NCBI GenBank assembly: GCA_036365455.1
Contig: JAWQUS010000007.1
Coordinates: forward strand, 18,802,001-18,866,000
Direction of reading: 5' to 3'
DNA length: 64,000 bases
From: Macrosoma leucophasiata
Lineage: Eukaryota > Arthropoda > Insecta > Lepidoptera > Hedylidae
Part shown: positions 1 through 10,544 of the stretch, piece after piece
How positions within the stretch are numbered: position 1 is the stretch's first letter
How the letters are laid out: each line of letters starts with the position of its first letter
Made by a program: the position numbers and the translations under genes
Notes under the pieces: model-generated
The model's input: the letters and a program-made list of their open reading frames with translations, nothing else
Told to the model about the DNA's origin: nothing
The model's database searches: none

Positions 1-485
1 TATTTTGTTTTTCTCGGATAATTTTTAATTAAACGCTTGATTAAAATGAAAGTTTGCGTAAGTAGCGAGCGAGGAACAATCGGGCCGGAGTTTAGGATAA
101 TGAATTGATGGTGTTACTTTGCTCGCTCGACGCTCGCTAGGGACTTAATTAAAAATCGCCGATAGAGTGTGTAGAGGGGAGTTCGAAACGAGTTTATGGA
201 ACTTAGTCCGGAGGCTCTGTTGTTTTACTACCTATGTCAATTTGAATACGAGATTGCTTCACGGCTACGCGTTAATGTTTATAGTAAAAGTTGATAGTGC
301 GTTTGGTTTTTTAACGAATATTGTCCATAAAGCAAACATCCTATGGGAGCGTCCGTACACATATCTGAAACGAGGTAGGTACCTAGTATTTACATTCAAT
401 AAAAGGGAGTCTATATAAATATGACATGTATTTCTTAGACATGTGTGCGTGTTCACTAATTTTAAGTTTTATATTATTCTTAGCG

Positions 486-1231
486 GCCCGTAACAGTTCC
501 AGGGCATTCCGCTCGCCATTGATAAGAGTATCGGTATCCTGGGCGTTGACATATCGAACAAAGTGCAATTCGGGAGTCACATTGAGTGTAAGACCAAGTT
601 AGCATCCAAAAAGTTGGGTGTGCTTAACAAAGCGAGGCAGTATTTCACACCGGGGCAGCTACTACAGCTTTATAAGGCCCAAGTGCGGCCCCATCTGGAA
701 TACTGCTCTCATTTGTGGGCGGGAGCCCCCAAATACCAGCTTGGTCCACTTGACTCCCTACAAAAACGCGCCGTTCGTATTGTTAACGATCTAAGACTTA
801 CTGACAGGCTCGAACATCTGAGCCTGCACAGAGACATTGGGAGTCTGTGCGTGTTGTACCGTCTCTACAATGGTGAGTGCTCTGCTGAATTGTTTGACAT
901 GGTGCCACCGGCTCTTTTCCTACACCGTGCTACCCGCCGAAGAGAGAAGTTCCACCCACACCGACTGGACACCTGGCAGTGCTCAACGGTGCGGTTTTCA
1001 CGCTCGTTCCTGCCCAGAACGTGTAAATTGTGGAACGAACTTCCCTCTGAGGTGTTCCCTAGGTGCTACAATATGGGGTTCTTCAAAAATGGCGTCAAAA
1101 GAGTCCTTCAGGGCTGGCAGCGCGTTGGCAACTCCCTGGTGTTGCAAATGTTCATAGGCGACGGTGACCACTTTCCATCAGGTGGCCCGTTTGCTTGTCT
1201 GTCAACCTTCAGACATAAAAAAAAAAAGAAA
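486..1231 (+). mobile_element. 5'-truncated non-LTR retrotransposon (CR1/Jockey-type LINE), reverse transcriptase C-terminus
   Basis: The open frame from about 494 to 1273 encodes the end of a LINE ORF2: the segment after the polymerase fingers/palm with ILGVDISNKVQF, then PGQLLQLYKAQVRPHLEYC, an AVRIV segment and the conserved tail FLPRTCKLWNELPSEVFP. These are typical of the C-terminus of lepidopteran CR1/Jockey-like LINEs. The frame is closed by TAA at 491, so there is no start of its own; the copy is 5'-truncated. It ends in an A-rich tail (1216-1227). The hexamer TTAGCG occurs just before the element (480-485) and just after the tail (1232-1237), which fits a target-site duplication from target-primed insertion. 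It is an inactive relic without endonuclease or polymerase core. The tail matches those at 14500-14642 and 32615-32938. Confidence 0.85.
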
Positions 1232-1237
1232 TTAGCG

Positions 1238-1397
1238 TATTTCAATACAATCTATGAAAATAAAACTTTCTAATCAAACTCCAACGAAACAAAAACAAAA
1301 CACAGCGACGTAAACAAGAACGTAAAAAATACCCGAATACAAAAAAGTTCAAATACCCGGGTATACCCGGGTCCGGGTACCCGGGTAGAAAACCCTA
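1238..1397. repeat. ACCCGGGT palindromic cluster
   Basis: After the LINE tail the sequence is A-rich and then holds four clustered ACCCGGGT-type octamers, partly overlapping (about 1354-1387), preceded by a looser ACCCGAATAC. Such CCCGGGTA clusters look like the end of a DNA transposon or a simple repeat; no gene is seen. Confidence 0.5.
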
Positions 1398-1490
1398 GTA
1401 ACCGGCGAATCGTGGGTGTTTGCAAGTATGCTTGAATGCATGCATTTACCTCTGCCTACTCCTTCGGGGATTACAGGGGTGAAGTTAAGT
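1398..1490 (+). repeat. 97-bp-class interspersed repeat (CCGGCGAATCGTGGGTG family), copy 1
   Basis: Starts GTAACCGGCGAATCGTGGGT and ends GGGGTGAAGTTAAG. The same element occurs at 5249-5344 (opposite strand) and 33932-34020, with fragments at 32067-32113 and 33531-33595. In the better copies the ends are short inverted sequences (CGTAAC / GTTACG) and the middle contains GCATGCATT. No coding capacity; it may be a small MITE or the UTR end of a larger element. Confidence 0.6.
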
Positions 1491-1967
1491 TTGTTGCAAC
1501 TATACCTTGCTAATATTTCTACTTCTTTCTTACTTATTAGATGTGCGTATAATATAACAAAAGTGCGTAAAAAAAAAATTTTTTTTTAAAAACCACCATT
1601 ATTAACAAAACGCTGTAAAACATGTAGGTATCGACATAATAAACAATAATAATTTTAAACGTAATGATGTAACGTCTAGACATGAGCGTGTAAAATTAAA
1701 AAAAAAAACCTAAACATCAATCTCTAACATTAATCTTCGCATCCACGTACATAAAATCCGATAATGCATCACATCACACCATCATTATACGCATGGTTTA
1801 TTGCGAGAATAGGCGCAAAAAATTACTGATAATTATTAGTTGACATTCATTCACTATGACGTGTTTTTTCTAAACGTCACTACGTAGGTAAACATGGACA
1901 TTTTTTGTGCTAATATGTAGGTACTTACATATAATGAGACGGTAAAAATCGAGTGTCTGTACTTTAA

Positions 1968-3176
1968 CCCCCTTATTCATAAAAGTAAATAGTTATATTA
2001 ATGAACAAAACAAAATAAAATAAAATTTAATACATATTTTAAAACCTATGTTCCTATAATGATGACTATGTCTCCATAGTCAGTCAAACAAACTGCCCCT
2101 GGTCATCCCCGGTGCAAAAGAGCCCAAAATACTAGCAGCATTTCCCCTTTGAATAGCAATGGCTAGCCTTTGCACTAGGAATGACCCGGAACGGTAGTCG
2201 AAGCCCCTATGTTTAAGACGGTGGCCAATTTCTCTGACGAATGACAATGACTCCGCAGCCCAACTCCCAGCAGTTTCTACCGCAAATGGGACAAAGAGGT
2301 AACTCGACAACAGAGGTGCGTATTTTTCCCGCTTCTTCGCGGTAGCCACCTCAGCCGCTGCAGCAGCGTCCCTAGATGTGCGACCTAAATGAGAAGCGGC
2401 GAAAGTGCACACACAAGTCGCATCCCATAGGAGGCATCTGCCCCTCTGCCAAGGCACAAGTGTGAGCCCGTCTGGTCTCTTTCCGTCCGTGCGGCTCAAA
2501 CCCGGAGGTTCTAGGACACAAGGGACGTTCGCGGAAACAAGGGCTCTACGAATTACGTCATTAAGGGCGTGGTGACGAGGGAACCTCCCGGTAGGTCGGC
2601 AACAAACCAAAGCATGGTGGCCATTCGCTTCCACGGAAGCCCCGCATGTGCATTCATGAGGCTCACACACCTTGCATCCTAAACGAAGGGCTACAGCCAC
2701 CCGCAAAGAGTCGTTGTCCAGGAGGGTACCCAAATGCGGGGATGGTAACGCGCCCCAGATTCTGGTCTCGCTACGGCCCTTAATCTTGCCTTGCCCACAG
2801 TGGTTGCCACACTGAGAAGATGAGCGTAAGTTTTCTTGGTCCCAACTTCATCCCACGAGCGTTGCGATCGTAAAATAATTGGGGGTTGAGCACCCAAGTT
2901 TACTACCTTCCACTCCTCATGAGCGTCGCCGGCAAATGGAATGGAGACTATATCACCATCTAAAGATAGTATTTTAGTAACAAGGTCTACCACCCCATTG
3001 ACTGACGCCAGAAAAGCCGGCAGTCCAACATCCTGCATTGGTCCTGCATCCTGCATCCTAAAGTGTTGCTAATGTCTCCTTTGTCCTCTTCTATCCTGCA
3101 CATTTGACAATGCAACTGACAAAGACAAAGCATTCTATAGCTATAACGTATCTAATGTACGTTTATGAATAAGGGG
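1968..3176. mobile_element. CCCCCTTATTCATAA MITE, copy 1, itself interrupted by a LINE fragment
   Basis: The left end CCCCCTTATTCATAAAAGTA (1968) and the right end ACGTTTATGAATAAGGGG (to 3176) match the termini of the intact 146-bp copies at 6161-6306 and 47714-47859. The right-hand 119 bp of the MITE (3058-3176) and about 27 bp of the left end are present; the roughly 1063 bp between them is the retrotransposon fragment at about 1995-3057. Flanks contain TA on both sides, compatible with a TA-targeting family (Tc1/mariner-like), not proven. Confidence 0.6.
2080..3056 (-). pseudogene. Non-LTR retrotransposon C-terminal fragment with restriction-like (PD-(D/E)XK) endonuclease domain
   Basis: On the minus strand one frame (3056 to about 2750) and a second one (2733 to 2080) give consecutive parts of one protein. 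The second part has a cysteine/histidine cluster (C-x2-C, CTCG, GHHALVC), then a segment GKRPDGLTLVPW...LLWDATC and a later KKREKY, the arrangement of the restriction-like nuclease of site-targeting LINEs (R2/NeSL-like clades). The end GNAASILGSF and stop look like the natural C-terminus. The two parts lie in different frames: near 2745-2760 the reading ALPSPHLGT in the second frame follows ESGA in the first, so a small deletion shifted the frame. The polymerase region is absent. A dead, 5'-truncated copy; clade assignment is from memory. Confidence 0.7.
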
Positions 3177-3372
3177 TAAATATTTTACCAAAAAACTGAT
3201 AGTGGGCGATTATAGAAGATTAACAGAAATAAAAAAAAAAACAATTTTTGGAAGAAAACAAAATTTTTTTTTTGTTTCTGTTGCTCTTCTTTTATCGCCC
3301 CGTATCAGTTTTTCGGATAAATATTTAATACACACGATTTTTACGATTTTTACTGTCTTATTATATGTAGGA

Positions 3373-3968
3373 GATAACTAATATAAAGATTATTAACACC
3401 CACAGCGTCAAGCCTCAATCAATAAATTTTACTCAAAATTACCATATCTTATCCCAAATATACCTAACCCTGTCCCCTGGGCCAAGGCAACATTAATTTT
3501 TGCTTCATAAAATCTATGCATATGGGCTAATGATACAGTATGGTTAAAGACATCTATGGTGCTCGTGTATCGAAAAATATACACAAGTGTTTAGAAAGTG
3601 TGTATGGGAAATGATACACATGGTGCTGAGGGTGTTAAAATTGCTAGCTTTCCATCTAGCTTTGCCACGCAGTTTTATCTGCATAAAATTGTTATCGTCA
3701 TAAACATAGGTCGTCATTAAACCGTTCAAATACATATCCTATCATCTATAATATGAATGCCATAGAAAAGTGAATAAAGTTAATAGGTAAAAAAACGACG
3801 AAGCGTCTCGAGAAGAGGTAGGTAGTACCCTTGCGCTTCGCTTGGCTCGTCTTGGCGGAACACTGTCGTGTCCCCAAATATGGGTAAATAAATCTATCAG
3901 AAGTAAATACTTGACAATGATGCATTTTCTGTTTTAAGATTACCGATATACGTAAAAGTACGATAGAT
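3373..3968. other. Non-coding AT-rich stretch
   Basis: No open frame with recognisable content, no structured repeat beyond the short GC-richer patch AGCGTCTCGAGAAGAGG near 3800. Nothing further seen. Confidence 0.4.
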
Positions 3969-3969
3969 G

Positions 3970-4952
3970 AAAATAAATAAACAAATTAACATGATAACCG
4001 CCAAGGAAAATATCTATTTGGGTATGGTAAGCGTGGCTGCTGAGTTGTGACGCATATCGTGACACTGGATACGTCAATAGCAATTTTTTGTTGATTGTAC
4101 ATGTTTGTAGTAGGTACGAGTATTATGTTCAAACCACGTTAAATTGAATATATCCACCCACACGGTAATGAACAAACTAACATGATACAACAAACATGAT
4201 GACACCAAAGAAGATCCCGCGTAGACACGAGAAGCAGCGGCATCAACGCATGCGTCATTAGCAAATTCTCACGCGCCGCTAACGAGTTTCTTGATAACGA
4301 TGTGCTAACGCGATACACTGCCTCCGCCCTGCCTTCTTACATGCATTGTAACTACACCTATATCCTTACAACTTGCAAGTAGCTGAAGTGATTACTCAAT
4401 TTGCTTTCACGTGTAGAGCTTTAATAGAGCCACTAAAATATTGATATCATCGCATTGCTTCTTCGTTGCAAATAAAAAAAAACCTAAAAACAAAATCTTA
4501 CACACACGGTAACACATATTTCGATATCAGTCGAAGAAGATACTCATTTTAACGCAACAGGCTCGGTCGCATCACTAGAAGTGAAACAGATCTACCTATT
4601 ACTGCAAAGTAATAATTAAACTGATATGAAGTCCGCCAAACACGATCCCGCATAGACGTGATAAGAGGCGGTATCACTTCATGTGTCATTAGAAAATTAT
4701 TGTTTCCGACGCATTTAAGTAGACTATTACCAATACGCGTTAAAGTGAATCTATCTCCACACGGTAATAAACAAACTAATATGATATCCGCCAAAGAAGA
4801 TCTCGCATAGACACGAGAAGCAGCGGCATCACCGCATGCGTCATTAGCAAATTCTTGGCTTGTCGTCGCCACGCGCCGCTAACGAGTTTCTTGCTAACGA
4901 TGTGCTAACTCGATACACCGACACCGCCCTGCCTCCTAACATGCATTGTGAT
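3970..4952 (+). repeat. Local repeat cluster (diverged units about 200 bp)
   Basis: The unit at 4133-4352 recurs at 4733-4952 with about 600 bp spacing, sharing ACACGGTAAT(G/A)AACAAACTAA, GACACGAGAAGCAGCGGCAT, GCATGCGTCATTAGCAAATT and ACGCGCCGCTAACGAGTTTC. Shorter, more diverged parts lie at about 3970-4020 and 4610-4760. The second full unit has an extra piece (GGCTTGTCGTCGCC) before ACGCGCC. The minus frame at 4549-4872 just crosses the repeat and has no recognisable protein. Local segmental duplication of non-coding sequence is the simplest reading. Confidence 0.7.
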
Positions 4953-5248
4953 TATAACGACATCCGATAAAACGGTTCTTATTACTAGCGCACCAATTGA
5001 CTCGTTATATCGTTCGAATTTTATACATGACTGTACATTCGAAATAAGTGTCGCTGCAATATTTCTAAAATTTATTCAACCTTCAGTGCATACGCTTGCT
5101 TCCAACAATTACTTGTATTTCTGTCCACAATGTCCAAATTCAATTAGATTTATTAAGTAAGACATGGTCAAGCAATTATTAGTTGCACCTTATGCTTTTA
5201 TTAGCAGTAATGAAATTCAAGTTCATGGTTTCTATAACATTATAACGT

Positions 5249-5344
5249 AACGTAACTTCACGCCTGTAATCCCCGAAGGGTTAGGCAGAGGTAAATGCAT
5301 GCATTCAAACATACATGCAAACACCCACGATTCGCCGGTTACGT
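5249..5344 (-). repeat. CCGGCGAATCGTGGGTG repeat, copy 2
   Basis: Minus-strand copy of the family at 1398-1490: begins CGTAACTTCACGCCTGTAAT and ends ACGATTCGCCGGTTACG. Ends show the CGTAAC/GTTACG inverted pair clearly. It lies about 100 bp before a SINE. Confidence 0.65.
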
Positions 5345-5443
5345 TTTACTGTTTATTCGATTATCCAATTTAACTTTACGGAAAGTCCTTATCACCAACT
5401 TGATGTGCCTGTTACTACAGGCACGTCACTTGACTACTGTCAA

Positions 5444-5729
5444 CTGGTGGGAGAGCTCCAGTGACGGAGTTCGTGGGCGTAGGCACCACCGCATTACCTA
5501 ATGTACATGCCGCTAAATGATAGTGTTCAGTACTATCGTGTTCCGGTCAGGTGATAATGTACGGCCCTGTAATTTCCAGCACAGAGGCATAACACCTTAA
5601 GCCTCAGGAGTGGCAACGCAACTGCATTTTGACCTCTGGTCATTGTGTGGGTGTCTATAGGCTGCAGTCATCACTTAACATCAATGTGAACTGCATGCTT
5701 GTTTGCCACTTTTATAACACAAAATTTAA
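5444..5729 (+). mobile_element. Interspersed SINE family (GGTGGTAGAGCTCCAGTGAC), copy 1
   Basis: About 285 bp, starting TGGGAGAGCTCCAGTGACGG, with internal blocks GTGTTCCGGTCAGGT, GTACGGCCCTGTAATTTCC, CATAACACCTTA and GTGTGGGTGTCTATAGGCTG, ending GCTTGTTTGCCACTTTTATAAC with a decayed A-rich tail. Members at 6418, 14220, 28253, 35168 and 59019 define the consensus. No ORF; A-rich tail and constant 5' end indicate a retroposed short element. No obvious tRNA A/B boxes were found at the 5' end. Confidence 0.8.
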
Positions 5730-6160
5730 AATTACGGGTTTAATATATAGTCGTTGTCAATCAAAGTTTATCACCGTGAAGCCAACCACCAATTAATTCG
5801 TTATTTAAAAATCAGCCTGACGGACGCCAACACCACTTAACGTCTTATCGCTGACATCGAATACGATTCCGAAGCAACAAGTTAGATATCCCGATCCCGG
5901 ACGCATCTCGGCTTATTGAGTGCTATTCGTCTCCGGGACTCGACCCCCGCGACCCCCCGACCTTTCGACCCCCACTTCGCCACCCCACGCCACTTATTAC
6001 TCTCCTATTTTCATATCAACGCATTTTACCACAGCTAGTATTAAAAGTTTGCCGAAAGGATTTTGACGCAATCAAGTTTCAAAAACGGTTATCGGATTAT
6101 ATTTGAAAGTTGTGACAGTGCAATAACTTTAATACCGTATGATAATATACTAAATACTTA
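5730..6160. other. Intergenic stretch with a C-rich patch
   Basis: No gene seen. The plus strand is strongly C-rich at 5938-5995 (runs of CCCCC separated by GCGA or TTTCGA); otherwise AT-rich. Confidence 0.4.
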
Positions 6161-6306
6161 CCCCCTTATTCATAAACGTACATTAGATACGTTTTAGCTA
6201 TAGAATGCTTTGTCTTTGTCAGTTGCATTGTCAAATGTGCAGGATAGAAAAAGACAAAGGAGAGATTAGCAACACTTTAGCTAAAATACGTTTATGAATA
6301 AGGGGG
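6161..6306 (+). mobile_element. CCCCCTTATTCATAA MITE, intact copy 2 (146 bp)
   Basis: Terminal inverted repeats CCCCCTTATTCATAAACGTA and its complement TACGTTTATGAATAAGGGGG bound 146 bp with no coding content. TA lies on each side, compatible with a TA target. Copy 3 at 47714-47859 has exactly the same length in the opposite orientation, and copy 1 at 1968-3176 is the same element enlarged by an insertion. A small non-autonomous DNA transposon; its autonomous partner is not in this window. Confidence 0.8.
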
Positions 6307-6417
6307 TAATACTTTAATAATTGTTATTTTGTTATACGTCTTGTCTTGTCTATGTCTTTAATGAAAATTATTTAGATGTAACGTAATTTAATTTAAGATA
6401 AATAATTTACATTTAAT

Positions 6418-6702
6418 GGTGGTAGAGCTCCAGTGACCAGGAACTAGCGTGCTCGTAGGCACCACCGCATTATCTAATAATTTGCCGCTAAATGGTAGTG
6501 TTCAGCACTATTGTGTTCCGGTCAGATACTAATGTACGGCCCTGTAATTTCCGGAACAGAGGCATAACACCTTAGGCCTCAGGCGTGGTAACGCATCTGC
6601 ATTTCACCTTGATCTTTGTGTGGGTGTCTATAGGTTGCAGTTATCACTTAACATCAATGTGAACTGCATGCTTGTTGCCCACATCTATTACATAAAAAAA
6701 AT
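6418..6702 (+). mobile_element. SINE family, copy 2
   Basis: Near full length; starts GGTGGTAGAGCTCCAGTGAC and ends with GCATGCTTGTTGCCCAC, TTACAT and an A run. Same internal blocks as the copy at 5444, which lies less than 1 kb upstream in the same orientation. Confidence 0.82.
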
Positions 6703-9700
6703 AACATTTCATCTTTTTTCGACACATATCCCTTCCTCATTCGTGATAGCTACATGCTTTTACACTTAAGTTTATGGTACCTCTACATACCTAGGGATAA
6801 AATCATGTTCAATTAATTCAGATTCGTCAGGTCAGTCAGTCTTAGTTTCAAACAAAACAAAGTGCTTATACAAAAAACGAGATTTCAGACTTGTATATAT
6901 ATTTCTTACGGTACTAGGGTCGCAAGATTCGAAAGATATAAATAAAAATCACCCCACCTCTTGGCGTCACCCTCTCCACTAATGATCTCGTAGAGAGGTT
7001 TTAAATTATGTTCCTTACAACAATCTAAACTCTACACGTATACAATATTCAGACTCGAGACATTCACTTAATGAATAAAATAACATGTCAAGATACAGTC
7101 TACATCTTAAATTAATGAGGATTCACGGCGACATATTCAATTTTACACGTAACGAAGGCAAATAAACTTTGACTAGGTACGGTACCTACGAGACAGGCGC
7201 CGAACTTCCTCATTTATTAAACTCGAGTTAAACATACACTCGTTAATTAATATCAGCATGAAAGGAAACCTAAAAGTTAGTCCCGATTAGAAATTCTAAT
7301 GAACTCTCGACATACATAAATAGTAAATACAATCACAAATCCGTGGAAGACGCCAAACTAAATCCTTTTATCGCTTTTAAGTATTTCGAAGCCTTCCAAA
7401 TTCGGAAAGTTGATTAAACCTTTTACGGTCGAACAAGTAAAACGACACACGTATCCCTCACACTACTAATGTTTCACTTGTTTCAAAGACCCTGAGATGT
7501 TCAGATTTTGATATTAATTACAATTACACATTCTTCAAAGGTAATAACGATTTAGTCCTTTTCATGTGCTTACAAACTTTGATATGAATTAATATTTCAA
7601 CGCTCAAAGGGTTATTGAATTAGGATTCCATGCCGTGAAACAGTTAATTTTGTTATAGGAATCGAAATCCTTGTCCATATTTTTATTTGTAAGATCCCGT
7701 TCGTATGGTGTATCGCACACGAGTTCGCGCGACCGTCCAACACAAATAGATTCATACATGTTTGTCTTGGCTGGGTTTAATTAATTTTACCTTCATACGC
7801 CGATACCTACTGTTTGTCGGGTGTTCCTTAATTGAAAACGCTCTTACTGGAGTAAATGAAACGAAATCCTATTTGCTGCGAATGATTGAAGTAAATTTAT
7901 GTTTTAAGACTTTCAAATTTATCTTTAGACCTTCGCCGACGTTAGCTTCAAATTATTACTGTACGAGTAAAATGAAGAAGCGCAGGTAATTACGTTTTGA
8001 TGGCTTTCGGCTGGATTGTTGTTTCGATTTATTAATATTCAGCTCGGTTGTAAATAATAGCGGCTCGTCCGTGACGCTAATAGCCATTGCAATAATTACT
8101 CATTAAGAATTAAATGCGACCATTAAATGGCACAGCTGCAACAAGGTTGTCACTGCCATCGGGTGACTCCAGGCAAATTGGCACTATCCTGTTTATAGCC
8201 ATTGGAATGGCGATCGATGCACAATCATATTAGTACAGGCACTGAGAAGCACACAATGTTTATATTATTTAGTTATCACTATTAATTAAAAAATATGAAT
8301 GCGACGCATGGGTGTTCGTTTCATGACCCCTTGCTGATGCATGACAGATTGCTATACTAACTTTTCTTGTACCTATGACGAAAAAACCCTACGAGCAATT
8401 ATGCAAGCAAGAGTGTAATGAACCAACGCTATTAATTAATCGATTTCGAGAAAATAAACATGTCAATTTTTTATTTATTGAACGAATCGCATTTCATTCT
8501 TAATGATTAAATCTATGATCAATTCCGTATTTACAATTTACGAGCCCACCGCTTTATCAAAAACTAAATCACGTCTGCTATTTACTTTAGATTTACATTA
8601 TTTTTTTAATAATATCAATGCTAATATTTTTCTTTAGTACCATTTAAATAATTTAATCTTTGTACGTTTAATTAATTGACTTCATTTATAATATGTACAC
8701 ATACATGTATTATATATTAATATCATAACTCAACTTTGTATTAGCATATTATTATGTAATAACTTTATAGTTATTTCATTAAAAGTACTTACTATATTTA
8801 GTATAAAGCTCGAGGCCGAACTAGCCTGTTTGACTTGAAGTTGGTGTAAATAATCTTATTTAATTTAAAAAATAGCAATAAACTTCTAATTGACTTGTCT
8901 CATCAACCCCGTATTCCACAACACCTACTATGGTGTCATAGATTTTTATAGCCATCATAAACAAGTGACACCACCGAAGCCCATTAAGGCGTATCAATTA
9001 AAAGTGTTCACATATTTTATTATTTTATTAAACGCTAATATAATTGGACAGGTTAATGGCTGGATGACTACATTAATGTTATACCTTATTCAGTGCAACA
9101 GTAAATCAAATAGAACCTGTTTATCATCCGAAGTGTATGCAGATGGATCCAGCATTCTAGGGGGTTAAGCCAGAATTTTCGATCTCAAAGAATATAGTAC
9201 AACACTGAGTAGTTCATATCATAGTTGGAGTAAACATGGATCTTTTTACGAATGGAAAGGAAGTTTGATCTCCGTAACCTTTCTTCCCCTGCATCCGCTT
9301 TCCTCCGCCCCACGAGTCGCCAGCTTCCTTTGATGAGAATATTCCCCTTTAAAATCCCCTTACTCTTCAACCGAATAGGAGAATTCTTCTGCGAGGTGTA
9401 ACGACGTGAAGATTCGACTGAATAATGGCGATCAAACTTTTTCAATAGGACGGCAATATACACAATAACGGGGCATCCCCCGGAGGATGGCCAGCAGGTC
9501 CCCGTGATAAAACTACTACCCCTTCGGTCGCTAACCTGCCAAGCATGGTGATTATGACATATCTGCCCATATGGTTATTCTTTTATACAGCTGTGGACAT
9601 CTTCCGACTAAAATTATGACTCTACAACTCGTAGATAGAGCCTAGATATTCAACCTTAACAGTATCCCCGTATCTTCAGAACGCCGAAGCAGTTAGTACC

Positions 9701-9899
9701 TTATTAAACGTTAAAAATAATTACATATATTTTGTAGTATACCGTATTCATTGCAACAGTAAATCACGCTGATACTAAACAGCCTTCGAATTCGGTTCCA
9801 TTATATTTGCGGCGGTGGAGGAGGACATAAATATAGCACTAACATTCGAGATAAATCTTCGGCGAGCGTTTAACCTCTTGCTACCATTCGGGATTGGAA
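6703..9899. other. Long AT-rich region without recognised genes
   Basis: Open frames here are short and show no known domain. A GC-richer piece at 9470-9545 (GGGGCATCCCCCGGAGGATG) resembles eroded LINE sequence but could not be assigned. Confidence 0.4.
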
Positions 9900-10090
9900 A
9901 ACGGCTTTATATTGATGATGGGGATTGACCAAAGTCTGATATTTTTTGCTGTATTAAATATTCTCGAGAGATCTAGAGCCTGTTCCGGGTTCGATGCCCC
10001 GAGGAAAAGTGTTTTTTAACTGGGAACATTTTTAATGGAGCCTTTGTTACATGGAAATGTGCTCGACAATTTTTGGGGTTTTCAGCTCTA
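9900..10090 (+). repeat. Probable tRNA-derived SINE remnant
   Basis: GTTCCGGGTTCGATGCCCCG (about 9979-9998) has a good RNA polymerase III B box (GGTTCGATGCC), followed by GAGGAAAAGTGTTTTTTAAC, which parallels the B-box and following part of the SINE at 44196 (GGGTTTAATCTCC, then AAAAATGTTACTAGGTTTTT). The A-box side is not recognisable. Confidence 0.4.
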
Positions 10091-10227
10091 GATATATATT
10101 TGAACTTAGACACAACTGTATTCTACCGCAATTGATTAACGTCTGACGAACATCACATAACCAGTGTGCGACAGATATTATGCTCTACGAAGCAGAAACT
10201 AGGCAATTGTTTCTTTCCTAAGCCCTA

Positions 10228-10543
10228 TCTATATATCTATACAAATAAATAAAATTGGAGTGTCTGTTTGTAATATAAAAATAACCGCTTTTTACTAAAT
10301 GCATATGTATGTATACATGGTACATATACCAAAACAACATTTTTTACAATTTTTGTCTGTCTGTTTGGCGGGGCTAATCTTGGGAACGGATGGACCGATT
10401 TTGACGGGACTTTAATTGGCAAATAGCTGATGTAATAAGGAGTAACTTAAGCTTCTTTATACTAGCTGCGCCCACGGCTTCGTCCGGGTAGATACTGAAC
10501 AACCATAAATTCTCACGCGGGCGAAGTCGCGGGTTCAGCTAGT
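10228..10543 (+). mobile_element. Non-autonomous Helitron
   Basis: Starts TCTATATATCTATACAAATA, carries the usual lepidopteran internal phrases (TGTCTGTTTGTAATATAAAA; TTGGGAACGGATGGACCGAT) and ends with a GC-rich hairpin GCGGGCGAAGTCGCGG followed by CTAGT at 10539-10543. TC start, 3' hairpin and CTAGT end are the hallmarks of Helitrons, which move without target duplication. No Rep/helicase coding sequence, so it needs a helper. It sits about 1 kb upstream of the LMO4 exon. Confidence 0.7.
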
Positions 10544-10544
10544 A

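Larger units (their letters stand above)
1924..3370. mobile_element. Fold-back element split by a MITE/LINE insertion
   Basis: Inverted arms are present: the left arm is 1924-1966 plus 3177-3241, the right arm is about 3266-3370. The left piece ACATATAATGAGACGG pairs with the right end (ACTGTCTTATTATATGT), and AAAAAACTGATA...GGGCGAT (3190-3210) pairs with ATCGCCC...ATCAGTTTTT (3294-3312). Without the inserted 1968-3176 segment the left arm becomes continuous and matches the right arm, so the outer palindrome is older than the insertion. It encodes nothing itself. The class is not known; the long A/T-rich imperfect arms suit a foldback MITE. Confidence 0.6.

Noticed and set aside
837..1157. 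106-residue frame inside the LINE
   Set aside because: Alternative frame of the reverse transcriptase fragment.
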